This document shows positions 26,895-36,720 of a stretch of DNA of 64,000 nt, piece after piece. The stretch spans positions 1 through 64,000 of the forward strand of contig FONU01000009.1 of NCBI GenBank assembly GCA_900112995.1. Reading direction: 5' to 3'. The notes under the pieces were generated by a model. It was not told the DNA's origin, searched no databases, and saw only the letters and a program-made list of their open reading frames with translations. This DNA comes from [Lactobacillus] rogosae (lineage in GTDB: Bacteria > Bacillota > Clostridia > Lachnospirales > Lachnospiraceae). Numbering within the stretch: the first letter of the stretch is position 1; the number at the start of each line of letters is the position of its first letter. A program made the translations under genes and the position numbers.

Positions 26895-27500
26895 ATGTAT
26901 AATATATTTGATATTACATTTAGGGAAATGAATGTTAACCAGTTAGCGGTATGGTTTTTTATATATAGTTTTTTTGGCTGGGCTATGGAATGTATAGTCA
27001 TAAGAAAACAGCTTGGATATTGGGAGAACAGGGGTTTTGCCAAGCTTCCGTTCTGCGTTATATATGGATTTGGCGTGTTTATAGCATTTCATATATTTGC
27101 ACCAATTGAGGGTAATTACCCTGCTTTATACATTGCTGGTGCTATATGTGCGACAATATTTGAGTATATGACAGCAAGACTTATGCAGAAGCTTTTCGGT
27201 GAAGTATGGTGGAATTACGACCATCTAAGATTTAATTATAAAGGAATAATATGCCTTCAAAGCACTCTTGGCTGGGGGTTATTAGCAGTTCTTATATTTA
27301 GTGTATTCAATAAAATGGTAGAACGTGTTGTATTCAGTATGGATATGAGGGTAACTACAGTGTTATCAATTGTGCTTGTTATATCATATGTTGTGGATTT
27401 CTCTTACCATTTTACTAAGAGAATTGCTAATAAGAAAATGGAAAGTGTAGTTGCACAGGCTTCAAGTGCTGGCAGCCTTCAGAGGTTTTTTCATAGATAA
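26895..27500 (+). CDS. CmpB-type putative ABC transporter permease (membrane protein)
   Basis: A 201-residue membrane protein with about five to six helices. FFGWAMECIVIRKQLGYWENRGF near the start and the stretch EYMTARLMQKLFGEVWWNY match the Pfam ABC_trans_CmpB family. The family name is historical and no transport has been shown. An ATG at 26865 in the same frame lies inside pgsA; the ATG at 26895 is preferred, although its ribosome-binding site (GAAAG) is weak. It probably shares a transcript with pgsA. Confidence 0.75.
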   Translation: MYNIFDITFREMNVNQLAVWFFIYSFFGWAMECIVIRKQLGYWENRGFAKLPFCVIYGFGVFIAFHIFAPIEGNYPALYIAGAICATIFEYMTARLMQKLFGEVWWNYDHLRFNYKGIICLQSTLGWGLLAVLIFSVFNKMVERVVFSMDMRVTTVLSIVLVISYVVDFSYHFTKRIANKKMESVVAQASSAGSLQRFFHR

Positions 27501-27515
27501 TCAGCGGGGTGGACA

Positions 27516-29324
27516 ATGTTAGAAAGTCTTAAGAATAATGTCAGGCTGCTTCGCAGGAGCAAACGACACGTAATTCTGTTTGAACTGACATATAAGTTAC
27601 TGGCAGTAGCAGTTATATATCCTATATTAACTGCCGCCATTAATCTTTGTATGAAGGTTGCAGGAATCAGATATTTAACAAATGAATATATTGTAAAGGC
27701 ACTGACAAACCCAGTTGTTATTATAGCTTTGTTTACAGGCATTATACTGTTTGTCGGTTACTGCATTTACGAGATGGCATATTTGGCTGTGTGCTTTGAA
27801 ACTAAGAGAAAAGGTAATAACGCATCTATAATTGATAATATATATAATGCGTACCTGCGTCTTAAAAATTTAATCCGAATTCAAAGCATACCGCTTTTTT
27901 TATTTTTCTTTATTTCGATTATATTTATAAATGTTACAATTGTCGCTAATCTTATATATTCAGATACATTGAGCAATCTTATCGGAAGTACGATGAGAAG
28001 AAACAGGTATATGATATATATGCTTGTGGCAATAGTTATGGTTCTTATATATTATTATGTTATAAGAGGAATTTTCTCATTTAATATATATATGATGGAG
28101 GGGAAGAATTTCAGACAGTCATATAAGAAAAGCTCACAGATTGTAAGAAATAACAGATTAAGGGTAATTATGTCTGTTATTGTATATAATCTTGCAATAT
28201 TTGCAGCTATAGCAGTGTTCTATACAGTTATTTCGCTTATACTTATAGGCGGTGTTAAGCTGTTGGATATGGCTTATCTTGGAAGTGCCGTATATTTATC
28301 AGTTCTTAGGGAATTGAGGGCCGGTGTGAAGATTTTTCTTGTGTTTATATCAATACCTTGTTCATTCTCAATGATTTCATATATGTATTATAAATATTCC
28401 AATCTGGATGATATTGAATTTGAATTCGTGGATATTGACGAAGGTTCAGCAAGGGTCAACAGGATAATATATGCAGTTGTGCTGGCATTATCCATAGTGC
28501 TTGATATTATATATATAATTGGGTCATTTAATAATAATCCGTTTGAGAGAGTGGCTATATTCCACAATACGGATATAACTGCCCACAGAGGTGCTTCAGT
28601 AGATGCACCTGAGAATACTCTTGCGTCATTCAGTAAGGCGATTGAAGATTTGGCTGATGTTATAGAGTTAGATGTCCAGATGACCAAAGACGGCTATATT
28701 GTTGTTATGCATGATACATCAGCATACAGGACTACAGGTGTTCTAAAGAATATTACGGAGCTTACTTTAAGAGAAGTTAAAAGACTTGATGCCGGGTATT
28801 GGTATTCAGAGGAGTACAAGGGCGAGAAAGTTCCAACACTTGAAGAAGTATTGCAGCTTGCCAAAGGAAAGATTAAACTTAATATAGAGATTAAAACGGC
28901 GGATAACAGTGATGAGGTAGCAAAGAAGGTTGTAAAGCTTATACAGAAATATTCAATGCAGGATTCGTGCGTTATCACCTCATTTGATTATAGTGCATTG
29001 CAGGCTGTTAGGTCTTATGATGAGGACATAGAAGTCGGGTATATATTATCGGTGGCTTATGGAAAGTTCTATGAAATAGATGACGTGGATTTCTTTAGCG
29101 TCAATGCTTCGTTCCTTACTAAGAGAGTTGTTGATGCTATTCATAATTCAGGAAAGCAGGTATATGCGTGGACTGTTAATAATGACGCTTCTATAAAGAA
29201 TCTTACTAATAAAGGTGTTGATAATATAATAACTGACAAACCTGTAACGGCAAGAGAGGTTATATATTCAAGAGATACAAGTGAGACATTGATTAATATG
29301 ATAAAGTATGTATTTAACCAGTGA
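27516..29324 (+). CDS. Membrane-bound glycerophosphodiester phosphodiesterase
   Basis: A 602-residue protein. The N-terminal 345 residues hold about eight membrane helices (GPDPase_memb type). The C-terminal GDPD domain begins TAHRGASVDAPENTLASF near residue 350, with IELDVQ, VVMHD and LNIEIK as metal and phosphate ligands. It should release glycerol 3-phosphate or an alcohol from glycerophosphodiesters or from lipid or teichoic-acid fragments. It lies 15 bases after the CmpB-type gene. Confidence 0.9.
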   Translation: MLESLKNNVRLLRRSKRHVILFELTYKLLAVAVIYPILTAAINLCMKVAGIRYLTNEYIVKALTNPVVIIALFTGIILFVGYCIYEMAYLAVCFETKRKGNNASIIDNIYNAYLRLKNLIRIQSIPLFLFFFISIIFINVTIVANLIYSDTLSNLIGSTMRRNRYMIYMLVAIVMVLIYYYVIRGIFSFNIYMMEGKNFRQSYKKSSQIVRNNRLRVIMSVIVYNLAIFAAIAVFYTVISLILIGGVKLLDMAYLGSAVYLSVLRELRAGVKIFLVFISIPCSFSMISYMYYKYSNLDDIEFEFVDIDEGSARVNRIIYAVVLALSIVLDIIYIIGSFNNNPFERVAIFHNTDITAHRGASVDAPENTLASFSKAIEDLADVIELDVQMTKDGYIVVMHDTSAYRTTGVLKNITELTLREVKRLDAGYWYSEEYKGEKVPTLEEVLQLAKGKIKLNIEIKTADNSDEVAKKVVKLIQKYSMQDSCVITSFDYSALQAVRSYDEDIEVGYILSVAYGKFYEIDDVDFFSVNASFLTKRVVDAIHNSGKQVYAWTVNNDASIKNLTNKGVDNIITDKPVTAREVIYSRDTSETLINMIKYVFNQ

Positions 29325-29373
29325 TTAGCTTGGTAACATATATGCGTAAATGTACGCGGAAACGGGGGTCTAT

Positions 29374-31092
29374 ATGTTAAGAGGTATAGGTACATCTAAG
29401 GGAATTGGTATAGGAAAAGCACTTATTATCCATAAGTGTAAGAATGCTGTTAGCCGTGCTAAGATTAATGATACAGAAGCTGAGGTTGATAAGTTCAATG
29501 AGGCTGTGGAAAAGTTCATACAGGAAACTAATGAGCTTGTGGATAAGTTGTCACAGAAGCTTAATGGTGATGATAAGAATGCTCTTGTATTAAAAAATCA
29601 GGAATATCTTATAAGAGATCCTGAGTTTACCAGTGGTGTAATAAGTGCTATAACTAATGACAAGCTTAATGCAGAAGCAGCGGTTGAAGATACCTGTGAG
29701 ATGTTAAAGAACATATTCTTAAGCTTTAACAATGATACGATGACACAGAGAGTAGCCGATATTGAAGATATGAAACAGCGTCTTATAGCAATAATGCAGG
29801 GACAGAAGCATATTGATCTTACTAAGCTTTCTGATAATACTGTTATTATTGCCGATGAAATCCATCCATCTATGACAGCTAATATGGATACAGAGCATAT
29901 TGCCGGTATTATATCAGAGAAGGGTGGAGATACATCACACGCTTCAATTCTTGCAAGAGCATTAGAAATCCCTGCTGTATTAAGTGTTAAGGATATATGC
30001 AGTAAAATAGCAGAGGGTGAGGAGGTTATAGTTGATGGAGCTTACGGCGAAGTATTCGTCAATCCTACACCTATAACTCTTAAGATATATAATAAAAAGA
30101 AAAAAGCATATGATGAAAGAGTTAAGGAACTTAAGAAATATATAGATAAACAGACTGTTACCAGGGATGGCAGAAAAGTAATGCTTGCTGCTAATATAGG
30201 CAATGCTGATGAGGCTGCTAAAGCTGTAAAGGCTGGAGCTGAGGGTGTCGGACTTTTCAGGACGGAATTCTTATTTATGAACAAGCAGGCACTCCCAACA
30301 GAGGAGGAGCAGTATAACGAATATAAGAAAGCAGCAGTTGTGCTTGATGGCAGACAGCTTACGATAAGAACGCTTGATATTGGCGGAGATAAAGATATTC
30401 CTTATATGGGACTCACAAAGGAGTTAAATCCATTTCTTGGATACAGGGCCATAAGGTTCTGCCTTGACAGGGTAGATATATTTACAACCCAGTTAAGGGC
30501 TGTATTAAGGGCAAGTGCATATGGCAATATAAGAATTATGATTCCTATGATAACTTCTGTTACAGAGGTGCAGGCAGTTAAGAAGATTATAAATGGTATA
30601 TGCAGGGATCTGGACAAGAAAGACATTAAGTATGATAAGGACATAAAGATAGGTGTTATGATAGAGACACCAGCCGCGGCAATAATGGCAGATGTACTGG
30701 CACATGAGGTTGATTTCTTCTCAATCGGTACGAATGATTTGACACAGTATACACTTGCTGTTGACAGAGGCAATGAGAATGTTGCTTATCTTTACTCTGC
30801 ACTCAATCCAGCCGTTATACGAAGTATTAAACACATAATTGAGTGTGCACATAATGCAGGTATAGAAGCAGGAATGTGCGGAGAAGCGGCGGCAGATGAA
30901 AGAATGATACCACTTCTTCTTAATTTTGGACTTGATGAGTTCTCTGTTACAGTGAGCAGGGTGCTTGAAACTAGAAAAGAGATAGCTTCGTGGAGCAGTA
31001 AGGAAGTAAAAGAGATAACAGAAAATGTTATGAATTATTCGGAAGAAAAGGAAGTATCTAACTATCTTAGCGACTGCATAGCAAAAGAATAG
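29374..31092 (+). CDS. ptsI: PTS enzyme I (phosphoenolpyruvate-protein phosphotransferase)
   Basis: A 572-residue enzyme I. The phosphorylated His lies in GGDTSHASILARAL near residue 190. The PEP-binding domain shows FRTEFLFMN, RTLDIGGDKD, and the catalytic Cys in GMCGEAAAD near 500. It passes phosphate from PEP to HPr. GGGGG just upstream selects the ATG at 29374 over an ATG at 29350. No ptsH or sugar-specific PTS gene is adjacent, so it serves PTS genes elsewhere. Confidence 0.95.
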   Translation: MLRGIGTSKGIGIGKALIIHKCKNAVSRAKINDTEAEVDKFNEAVEKFIQETNELVDKLSQKLNGDDKNALVLKNQEYLIRDPEFTSGVISAITNDKLNAEAAVEDTCEMLKNIFLSFNNDTMTQRVADIEDMKQRLIAIMQGQKHIDLTKLSDNTVIIADEIHPSMTANMDTEHIAGIISEKGGDTSHASILARALEIPAVLSVKDICSKIAEGEEVIVDGAYGEVFVNPTPITLKIYNKKKKAYDERVKELKKYIDKQTVTRDGRKVMLAANIGNADEAAKAVKAGAEGVGLFRTEFLFMNKQALPTEEEQYNEYKKAAVVLDGRQLTIRTLDIGGDKDIPYMGLTKELNPFLGYRAIRFCLDRVDIFTTQLRAVLRASAYGNIRIMIPMITSVTEVQAVKKIINGICRDLDKKDIKYDKDIKIGVMIETPAAAIMADVLAHEVDFFSIGTNDLTQYTLAVDRGNENVAYLYSALNPAVIRSIKHIIECAHNAGIEAGMCGEAAADERMIPLLLNFGLDEFSVTVSRVLETRKEIASWSSKEVKEITENVMNYSEEKEVSNYLSDCIAKE

Positions 31093-31174
31093 ATTATTAT
31101 ATAATAAATGCTTTGTGATGATTGATATGTTAAGACATCTGCTTCTGGCATAATAGAATTAATTGGAGGAAAAT

Positions 31175-32416
31175 ATGGCATTATATGATACAGATGACGA
31201 GCAGGAAAAGGTTGTACTTGTCGGCGTAGAGTTAAATCCTCTTGACGACTGCGAGAAGTCGTTAGAGGAGTTAGCAGAGCTTGCTAAGACTGCCGGAGCG
31301 GTCACAGTAGGAAAGATGATACAGCCGCGTGACAGCTTCCACCCTGCAACATATATTGGTAAGGGTAAGCTTGAAGAATTAAGGCTTATGATAGATGAGC
31401 TTGGTGCAACAGGAATAATATGTGATGATGAGCTGTCTCCAGCACAGTTAAGAAATCTTGAAGATGTTCTTAATACTAAGATTATGGACAGAACAATGGT
31501 TATTCTTGATATATTTGCCGCAAGAGCTTCATCAAGTGAAGGTAAAATACAGGTTGAGATGGCACAGTTAAAATACAGGTCAACAAGACTTGCAGGACTT
31601 GGAACAACACTCTCAAGACTTGGTGGTGGAATAGGAACAAGAGGACCGGGTGAGAAGAAGATAGAGACAGACAGGCGAATAATAAGGGACAGGATTGCTC
31701 ATTTGTCAGGTGAGTTAAAGGAGATTAAGAGCCACAGAGATGTGCAAAGACAGAACAGACAGGACAGTTCTACACCAGTAGCGGCTATAGTAGGTTATAC
31801 TAATGCGGGTAAGTCAACACTTCTTAACAGGCTGACCGATGCAGGTGTATTATCTGAGGACAAGCTGTTTGCAACACTTGATCCTACAACGAGGGCACTT
31901 ACACTTCCTAACAAGGAAAAAGTGCTTATGACAGATACTGTTGGATTTATCAGAAAGCTTCCACATAATCTTATAGAGGCATTTAAGAGTACACTTGAGG
32001 AAGCGAAATATGCAGATATGATAATTCACGTTGTGGACTGCTCTAATGATGATTACGAAAGACATATGGCAACAGTATATGAGACATTGAAGCAGTTAGA
32101 TGTAGGTGATAAGCCGATAATTACACTTTTTAATAAATGTGATAAATACGGCGAACTTCCTATACTCAAGGACAGCAAAGCTGATTATGTTGAGAATATT
32201 TCAGCCAGGACGGGTGTGGGAATAGATGAATTTCTGGAAGATGTGCAGGATATTATATTAAAGAGCAGAATTAGAATAGAAAGAGTATTTCCTTACAGCG
32301 ATGCAGGCAAAATCCAACTTATAAGAGAATACGGACAGCTTGAAAGTGAGGAATACACACAGGAGGGCATAAGTGTCAAAGGATATGTGCCAGCCTGGGT
32401 AGGAGGCAAACTATGA
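31175..32416 (+). CDS. hflX: GTPase HflX
   Basis: A 413-residue ribosome-associated GTPase. The N-terminal HflX domain contains PATYIGKGKLEEL and GGIGTRGPGEKKIETDRR; the G domain has GYTNAGKSTL, DTVGFIRKLPH and NKCD. HflX binds the 50S subunit and helps to recycle or rescue stalled ribosomes. GGAGG (31165-31169) fixes the ATG at 31175. Its stop overlaps the start of the folA gene by four bases. Confidence 0.96.
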   Translation: MALYDTDDEQEKVVLVGVELNPLDDCEKSLEELAELAKTAGAVTVGKMIQPRDSFHPATYIGKGKLEELRLMIDELGATGIICDDELSPAQLRNLEDVLNTKIMDRTMVILDIFAARASSSEGKIQVEMAQLKYRSTRLAGLGTTLSRLGGGIGTRGPGEKKIETDRRIIRDRIAHLSGELKEIKSHRDVQRQNRQDSSTPVAAIVGYTNAGKSTLLNRLTDAGVLSEDKLFATLDPTTRALTLPNKEKVLMTDTVGFIRKLPHNLIEAFKSTLEEAKYADMIIHVVDCSNDDYERHMATVYETLKQLDVGDKPIITLFNKCDKYGELPILKDSKADYVENISARTGVGIDEFLEDVQDIILKSRIRIERVFPYSDAGKIQLIREYGQLESEEYTQEGISVKGYVPAWVGGKL

Positions 32417-32925
32417 ATTTAATTGCACTTGTTGATAAAAAATGGGGAATAGCTAATAAAGGAAGAGAACTTGTTGATATTCCAGAGGATAAGAAGCTGT
32501 TCCGTGAAGAAACTTATGGAAAAGTTGTTATTATGGGAAGAAAGACATTAGAAGCACTTCCTAACCAGTCAGCACTTGTTGGAAGAAAGAATATTGTTCT
32601 TACAAGAAATAAAGATTATGAAGCTAAAGACGTATGTTTATGCCATAGTGTTGAAGATGTGCTTGAGAAGGTAAAAAATGTGGATAGTAAGGACGTATAT
32701 GTCATCGGTGGTGGACAGATATACAAAGAATTCCTTCCATATTGTGATACAGCACATATTACAAAGGTTGATTACTCTTACGAAGCAGATACTTATATAA
32801 GTGATTTCGATAAGCTTAAAGACTGGAGAATTACAGGACAGAGTGATGAACATACATACTTTGATATATGTTATGAATTTGTAAGGTATGAAAGAAAGGG
32901 TAAGGCTGATGAAATGCCAGAATAA
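32413..32925 (+). CDS. folA: Dihydrofolate reductase
   Basis: A 170-residue DHFR. NLIALVDKKWGIANKG at the start, an acidic residue in DIPEDKKLF at the usual catalytic place, VIMGRKTLEALP and VIGGGQIYKEFLPYCD identify it. It makes tetrahydrofolate with NADPH. The ATG overlaps the hflX stop (ATGA), so translation is coupled. No thyA is nearby. Confidence 0.93.
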   Translation: MNLIALVDKKWGIANKGRELVDIPEDKKLFREETYGKVVIMGRKTLEALPNQSALVGRKNIVLTRNKDYEAKDVCLCHSVEDVLEKVKNVDSKDVYVIGGGQIYKEFLPYCDTAHITKVDYSYEADTYISDFDKLKDWRITGQSDEHTYFDICYEFVRYERKGKADEMPE

Positions 32926-33874
32926 AAAGAAAAATGTAAAGCGTGCTGTGGCTGGTATAATATTTCTTTCCGTAATAGCAATAATATTATCGGCATATGG
33001 CGTTACACAAATGTATGCTTCTCCAGAGAAAAAAGCTTTAAAAACGATGTTGAAATCTGGAGAACTTTTACAAAGCACAGTTGAAAAATATATAAACAAC
33101 ATAGATGTAAGTGCCAATAACTATACTGGAAAAATTAATATATCGGAGTTGATATATGATAATACTGATTATATGCAGGGTAAGAATAGTGCAGAATATA
33201 CCATTACAGCTAATATCGATAATAATGGAATAAATGTAGTTATACCTGAATTGACTAATGATACATTTTTAATATCTAAAGCTGATATATCAAGATATAT
33301 TAATATAGATGCAGATCAGCTTAAGCCTGTTTTAAAAGCTGCATTAGCTGACTTTGTGAAGGGCTATGAAGTTATGGCAATGGATTGCGTGAATACAGTC
33401 AGCGAAACAGGAAAACACACTTATAATATTAATATAGATGAAACAGCTTTAGTTAATGGCTTTAATACATTTGTGGATGAATTATATAAAGATTCACAGG
33501 TTCTTCCATATATTTCGTTGTTAAATGTATATGGCATAAAAAAGGACAGTATTAAATCTGAATTTGCCACGGAAGTAAAGGACTGCAATGTAGTGCTTGA
33601 TATAGAGGCTGACAGGGATAATAACCTTGTAAAGGTGAGTGCTGTAGTATATTACAATCAAAACGCTGTCTGTAATATGGTTATTGATTTTGATGGACTG
33701 GATAATATGACGCTATATATTATGGCTGAATATTCACAGGCTGAATATGTGAATTCGGTAATACAGATAGATATGCAAAGTGATAATGTAATAGGAGTGT
33801 CAGCCGATGCAGATATACATTTTATGAATCACAGTTTAAAGTTTAAGGCATCAGGAAATATTAATATCCAATAA
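32909..33874 (+). CDS. Membrane-anchored extracytoplasmic protein, unknown function
   Basis: A 321-residue protein not recognised. A short basic N terminus (KCQNKKKNVKR) is followed by one hydrophobic helix (about residues 12-32), after which the chain is polar and rich in beta-type Asn, Asp and Ile. It should be held outside the membrane by its N terminus. The start overlaps the end of folA; an ATG at 32888 is possible, but AAGG fits the ATG at 32909 better. It may be secreted by signal-peptide cleavage near VTQMYASP. Confidence 0.65.
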   Translation: MKCQNKKKNVKRAVAGIIFLSVIAIILSAYGVTQMYASPEKKALKTMLKSGELLQSTVEKYINNIDVSANNYTGKINISELIYDNTDYMQGKNSAEYTITANIDNNGINVVIPELTNDTFLISKADISRYINIDADQLKPVLKAALADFVKGYEVMAMDCVNTVSETGKHTYNINIDETALVNGFNTFVDELYKDSQVLPYISLLNVYGIKKDSIKSEFATEVKDCNVVLDIEADRDNNLVKVSAVVYYNQNAVCNMVIDFDGLDNMTLYIMAEYSQAEYVNSVIQIDMQSDNVIGVSADADIHFMNHSLKFKASGNINIQ

Positions 33875-33903
33875 GTCTTTGCAAAATAATTATTTTACAT
33901 TTC

Positions 33904-33928
33904 TGTAACCAATCCTGAAAAAAGCGTA
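33904..33928 (+). promoter_or_regulatory. ECF-type promoter, probably self-regulated
   Basis: TGTAAC (33904-33909), 15 bases, CGTA (33925-33928) resembles the -35 AAC and -10 CGT elements of ECF sigma promoters such as those of SigW. It lies about 52 bases before the sigma-factor start. Confidence 0.5.
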
Positions 33929-33979
33929 CTCTATAAGTGAAAGCTTTCAAAAAGAAATAATTAAGGACGATTTAATAAA

Positions 33980-34537
33980 GTGTGCAGCGAAGAAAAAATA
34001 ATTGATTTAATAGCAAACAGAGATGAATCTGGAATGCGTGAATTAATGGAGCGGTATCAAAGACCATTAATGAAGCTTGCAATGAATATGCTTGACAGTG
34101 AGGAAGATGCGAGAGAATGTGTTAATGATACGTTTTATGAAGTATGGAAATCAGTTCCAGATAACAGACCGCAATATTTGTTTGCATATTCAGCTACTAT
34201 ATGCAGACATATAATCTGCAAGAGAATAGACTATGACAATGCATTAAAAAGAAGCTCTAATGTTATAGAACTTACAGCCGAGATGGAACAGTGTATCGGC
34301 AAGCCTGATAAAGCACTTGAGGGTGATGAACATATGGTAGGAGAATTGATTAATACATTTCTTAAAACATTGGATACTGATAAGAGAAATATATTTATCA
34401 AAAGATACTGGTATTCACAACCTGTTAAAGTTATATCAAAAGAACTTGGAAAGAGCGAAAGTTCAGTTAAGGTTGCACTGCACAGATTAAGGAAAGATTT
34501 AAAGAAGTTTTTGGAAAGTGAGGGCGTTTTGGTATGA
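33980..34537 (+). CDS. ECF-type RNA polymerase sigma factor
   Basis: A 185-residue sigma-70 family protein. Region 2 covers about residues 20-90 (MRELMERYQRPLMKLA, then SEEDARECVNDTFYEVWKS). Region 4 lies at about 125-180, with VKVISKELGKSESSVKVALHRLRKDLK as the helix-turn-helix. No region 3 is present, as expected of ECF factors. The start is GTG at 33980, with AAGGA about 15 bases before it. Its stop overlaps the start of the membrane-protein gene that follows. Confidence 0.88.
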   Translation: MCSEEKIIDLIANRDESGMRELMERYQRPLMKLAMNMLDSEEDARECVNDTFYEVWKSVPDNRPQYLFAYSATICRHIICKRIDYDNALKRSSNVIELTAEMEQCIGKPDKALEGDEHMVGELINTFLKTLDTDKRNIFIKRYWYSQPVKVISKELGKSESSVKVALHRLRKDLKKFLESEGVLV

Positions 34538-35577
34538 ATGGTGAGAAATTATTTAAGTCAATGAACAATATTAATCAGGAGTGGATTGAGCAGGCAAAGC
34601 CAGCTAATAAGCCTGTCATAATGAGAACCAGATCAAAAATATATAGAAATATAGCAGCAGCGGCAGCCGCAGTGATTGCAATCTCGGGATTAACTTACAC
34701 TGGTGTATACGCGTACCAGAAGTATCTTGTCCCAAAGAGTAATGTCAATTTTGAATCTCATATAAGCGGGGATAGTTCGGTTAATGTCTATAATACAGGT
34801 AATGTTACATCTACAGAAGAATCTAATGTTGACGTGGAATGGGGAAAATATGTTGCTAATGGTGGAAGATTTTATATTGAACTGACTATAAAGTCAAAAG
34901 ACGGAAGTCCGATTATACCTAATGATGATACCTTAAGTCCAATAATTGGTACATTTGATTTTGCAGATACTGTAATAAAAATAAGTGATGAAACAGACCA
35001 GTTCAAATCAACAGGTACATTATACCATCTTAATTATAATGGTATGTCAGATGATGGTTCAGAAATATATGCAGAATTAATATATGTTAATGCTGATTCA
35101 AGAGATATTGTTAATCATAACATTTCGATTGATGTTAAGGATCTTAAGTGTACGTACAGAAATGGTGAAGATAATAAAACAAGAGAAACCAGAACCTTAG
35201 CAACAGGGGAGTGGTCTTTTGAAACAGTTCTTAAGAGTAGCAGCACAGGTGTGCTTAGTACAACTCCTAATATATCGGTTACATCATCTTATAATGCAGA
35301 CCAGACTATCAATATAGATACACTTAAATGTGATGGATTCGTACTTGATATATATGGAACAGGAAATGCAGACTTTAAGTGGTTTGGCATGAGTGGTAAA
35401 TATGCACCTGTAGTACATCTTAAAGATGGCACAGTTGTTAGTATTGACGACAAAACTTCTGATTTAAGTGCCAAAGCAGGTATTATGCATATATCATTTG
35501 CATTAAAACAGGTTATCAGTGTTGATAATATTGCATCTATTGAGTGGCATGGTGTAACAATATATTCAGCAGAATAA
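34534..35577 (+). CDS. Single-pass membrane protein, probable anti-sigma partner
   Basis: A 347-residue protein. About 38 cytoplasmic residues precede a membrane helix (NIAAAAAAVIAISGLTYTGVYAY), and about 285 residues lie outside. It resembles the DUF4179-type proteins encoded after ECF sigma genes in Lachnospiraceae (from memory). The zinc-binding HxxxCxxC anti-sigma motif is absent. The four-base overlap with the sigma gene supports an anti-sigma or sensor role, which remains an inference. Confidence 0.7.
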   Translation: MNGEKLFKSMNNINQEWIEQAKPANKPVIMRTRSKIYRNIAAAAAAVIAISGLTYTGVYAYQKYLVPKSNVNFESHISGDSSVNVYNTGNVTSTEESNVDVEWGKYVANGGRFYIELTIKSKDGSPIIPNDDTLSPIIGTFDFADTVIKISDETDQFKSTGTLYHLNYNGMSDDGSEIYAELIYVNADSRDIVNHNISIDVKDLKCTYRNGEDNKTRETRTLATGEWSFETVLKSSSTGVLSTTPNISVTSSYNADQTINIDTLKCDGFVLDIYGTGNADFKWFGMSGKYAPVVHLKDGTVVSIDDKTSDLSAKAGIMHISFALKQVISVDNIASIEWHGVTIYSAE

Positions 35578-35628
35578 TAAACGATAATTAATAACTACAG
35601 CTCCTAAAATGTAAAATAACCTAAAATA

Positions 35629-35674
35629 AACCCTTCAAAAGTAAGACACTGTTTCGACTTTTGGAGGGTTTTAA
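35629..35674. terminator. Bidirectional terminator between the sigma unit and the amidase
   Basis: AACCCTTCAAAAGT (35629-35642) pairs with ACTTTTGGAGGGTT (35657-35670) with one mismatch, followed by TTTT. It lies between convergent genes. Confidence 0.75.
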
Positions 35675-35700
35675 ATGTTTATTAATTAAATAGCAATCTG

Positions 35701-36720
35701 TTATGAATATACAATGTATGTGCTGTAGCGGAATCTTCTTAAACGCTGTTCCATTTTAATAGCATTTAAGAGAATACGGTAAGCACCGACCTGGACTTTA
35801 TAATAGCCGTCCTCATATATTATAAATGCAGGAAATCCGTCCATTAAAAGTGAATTTAACATTCTGTCGGCATTATCCTTGTTGCGGTATGCACCAACCT
35901 GTACACGGTAAAGTGCTTCATTTTCTGTGTCATAATCATTATTGTCACAAGGACATTGTGGCATAATATTTGAATTACTGACAGGGACAGAAAACACCTC
36001 GTTATCAGGTGGGATGGAATTAACCATAGCTGTGCTGTCAATTGGGGCAGAAGCAGTTCTGCCAGAGTTATTCATTTGGTTGTTGCTACTATTATTGTTG
36101 TTACTATTGTTGTTGCTATTGTTGTTGCTATTATTATTGTTGTCAGTGCGATTGCTTTTATTGGAAGTGGTATTTCCGGGCCTGCCTGATGGTATGCTTT
36201 CTAATATTCCGTCTGCGATTGCTTGTGCAATGCTGTCGAATTCTTCATCAAATAGATAATTGTCTTTATCGTTGTTAATAAATCCAGCTTCAACAAGAAC
36301 GGCTGGCATTTTGGTACGTTTAAGGACAACAAGGTTTTTGCGTTCGTCTACACCAAGATTTTTAAAGCCTGCATCTTCAAGCTGGTTATTAATATTTCTT
36401 GCCACCTCAGCCTTTAAACCAGTATCGCTGTATACAAGGGTTTCAACGCCCGAATACTGGTTAGGATTTTCTGAGGAATTGCGGTGTATTGATACGAAAA
36501 GGTCGGCACCGGAATTATTCGCATCGGTTGCTTTCTTAAATGGAGTTTCGTATTCGTCAGTAGTTCTTGTGTAATATACATCTATGCCATTTTTTTTAAG
36601 TATGTCACCGACAGCTAAAGTAAGGTCGAGAGTGTCATCTTTTTCCTGTCTGCCATTATATACAGCACCGGGGTCGCTTCCACCGTGTCCAGCATCAAGG
36701 GCGATTCTATAATCAGCCAT
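35701..36720 (-). CDS. N-acetylmuramoyl-L-alanine amidase with SPOR domain
   Basis: A 339-residue Amidase_3 enzyme. The zinc ligands are His in ALDAGHGGSDPGA (residue 11), Glu in GRQEKDDTLDL, and His in DLFVSIHRNSS, with the catalytic Glu in VLVEAGFINN. An Asn-rich linker (about 185-220) joins a C-terminal SPOR domain with two repeats (YRVQVGAYR..., YKVQVGAYR...). The catalytic domain begins at the first residues, so no signal peptide is visible; it may leave the cell by lysis or spore release, or act during sporulation. GGAGG precedes the ATG. It is divergent from the SleC-like gene. Confidence 0.9.
   Translation of the reverse strand: MADYRIALDAGHGGSDPGAVYNGRQEKDDTLDLTLAVGDILKKNGIDVYYTRTTDEYETPFKKATDANNSGADLFVSIHRNSSENPNQYSGVETLVYSDTGLKAEVARNINNQLEDAGFKNLGVDERKNLVVLKRTKMPAVLVEAGFINNDKDNYLFDEEFDSIAQAIADGILESIPSGRPGNTTSNKSNRTDNNNNSNNNSNNNSNNNNSSNNQMNNSGRTASAPIDSTAMVNSIPPDNEVFSVPVSNSNIMPQCPCDNNDYDTENEALYRVQVGAYRNKDNADRMLNSLLMDGFPAFIIYEDGYYKVQVGAYRILLNAIKMEQRLRRFRYSTYIVYS
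36081..36153 (-). repeat. Asn-rich codon repeat in the amidase linker
   Basis: A near-tandem 12-base unit encoding Asn-Asn-Asn-Ser is repeated about four times, with AAC/AAT variation. It forms a flexible linker and is a site prone to length change. Long Leu-rich readings on the plus strand here are artefacts of this repeat. Confidence 0.75.

Noticed and set aside
35942-36278. Plus-strand ORFs with long Leu, Cys or Tyr runs
   Set aside because: They are readings of the Asn-rich linker repeat of the amidase in other frames.
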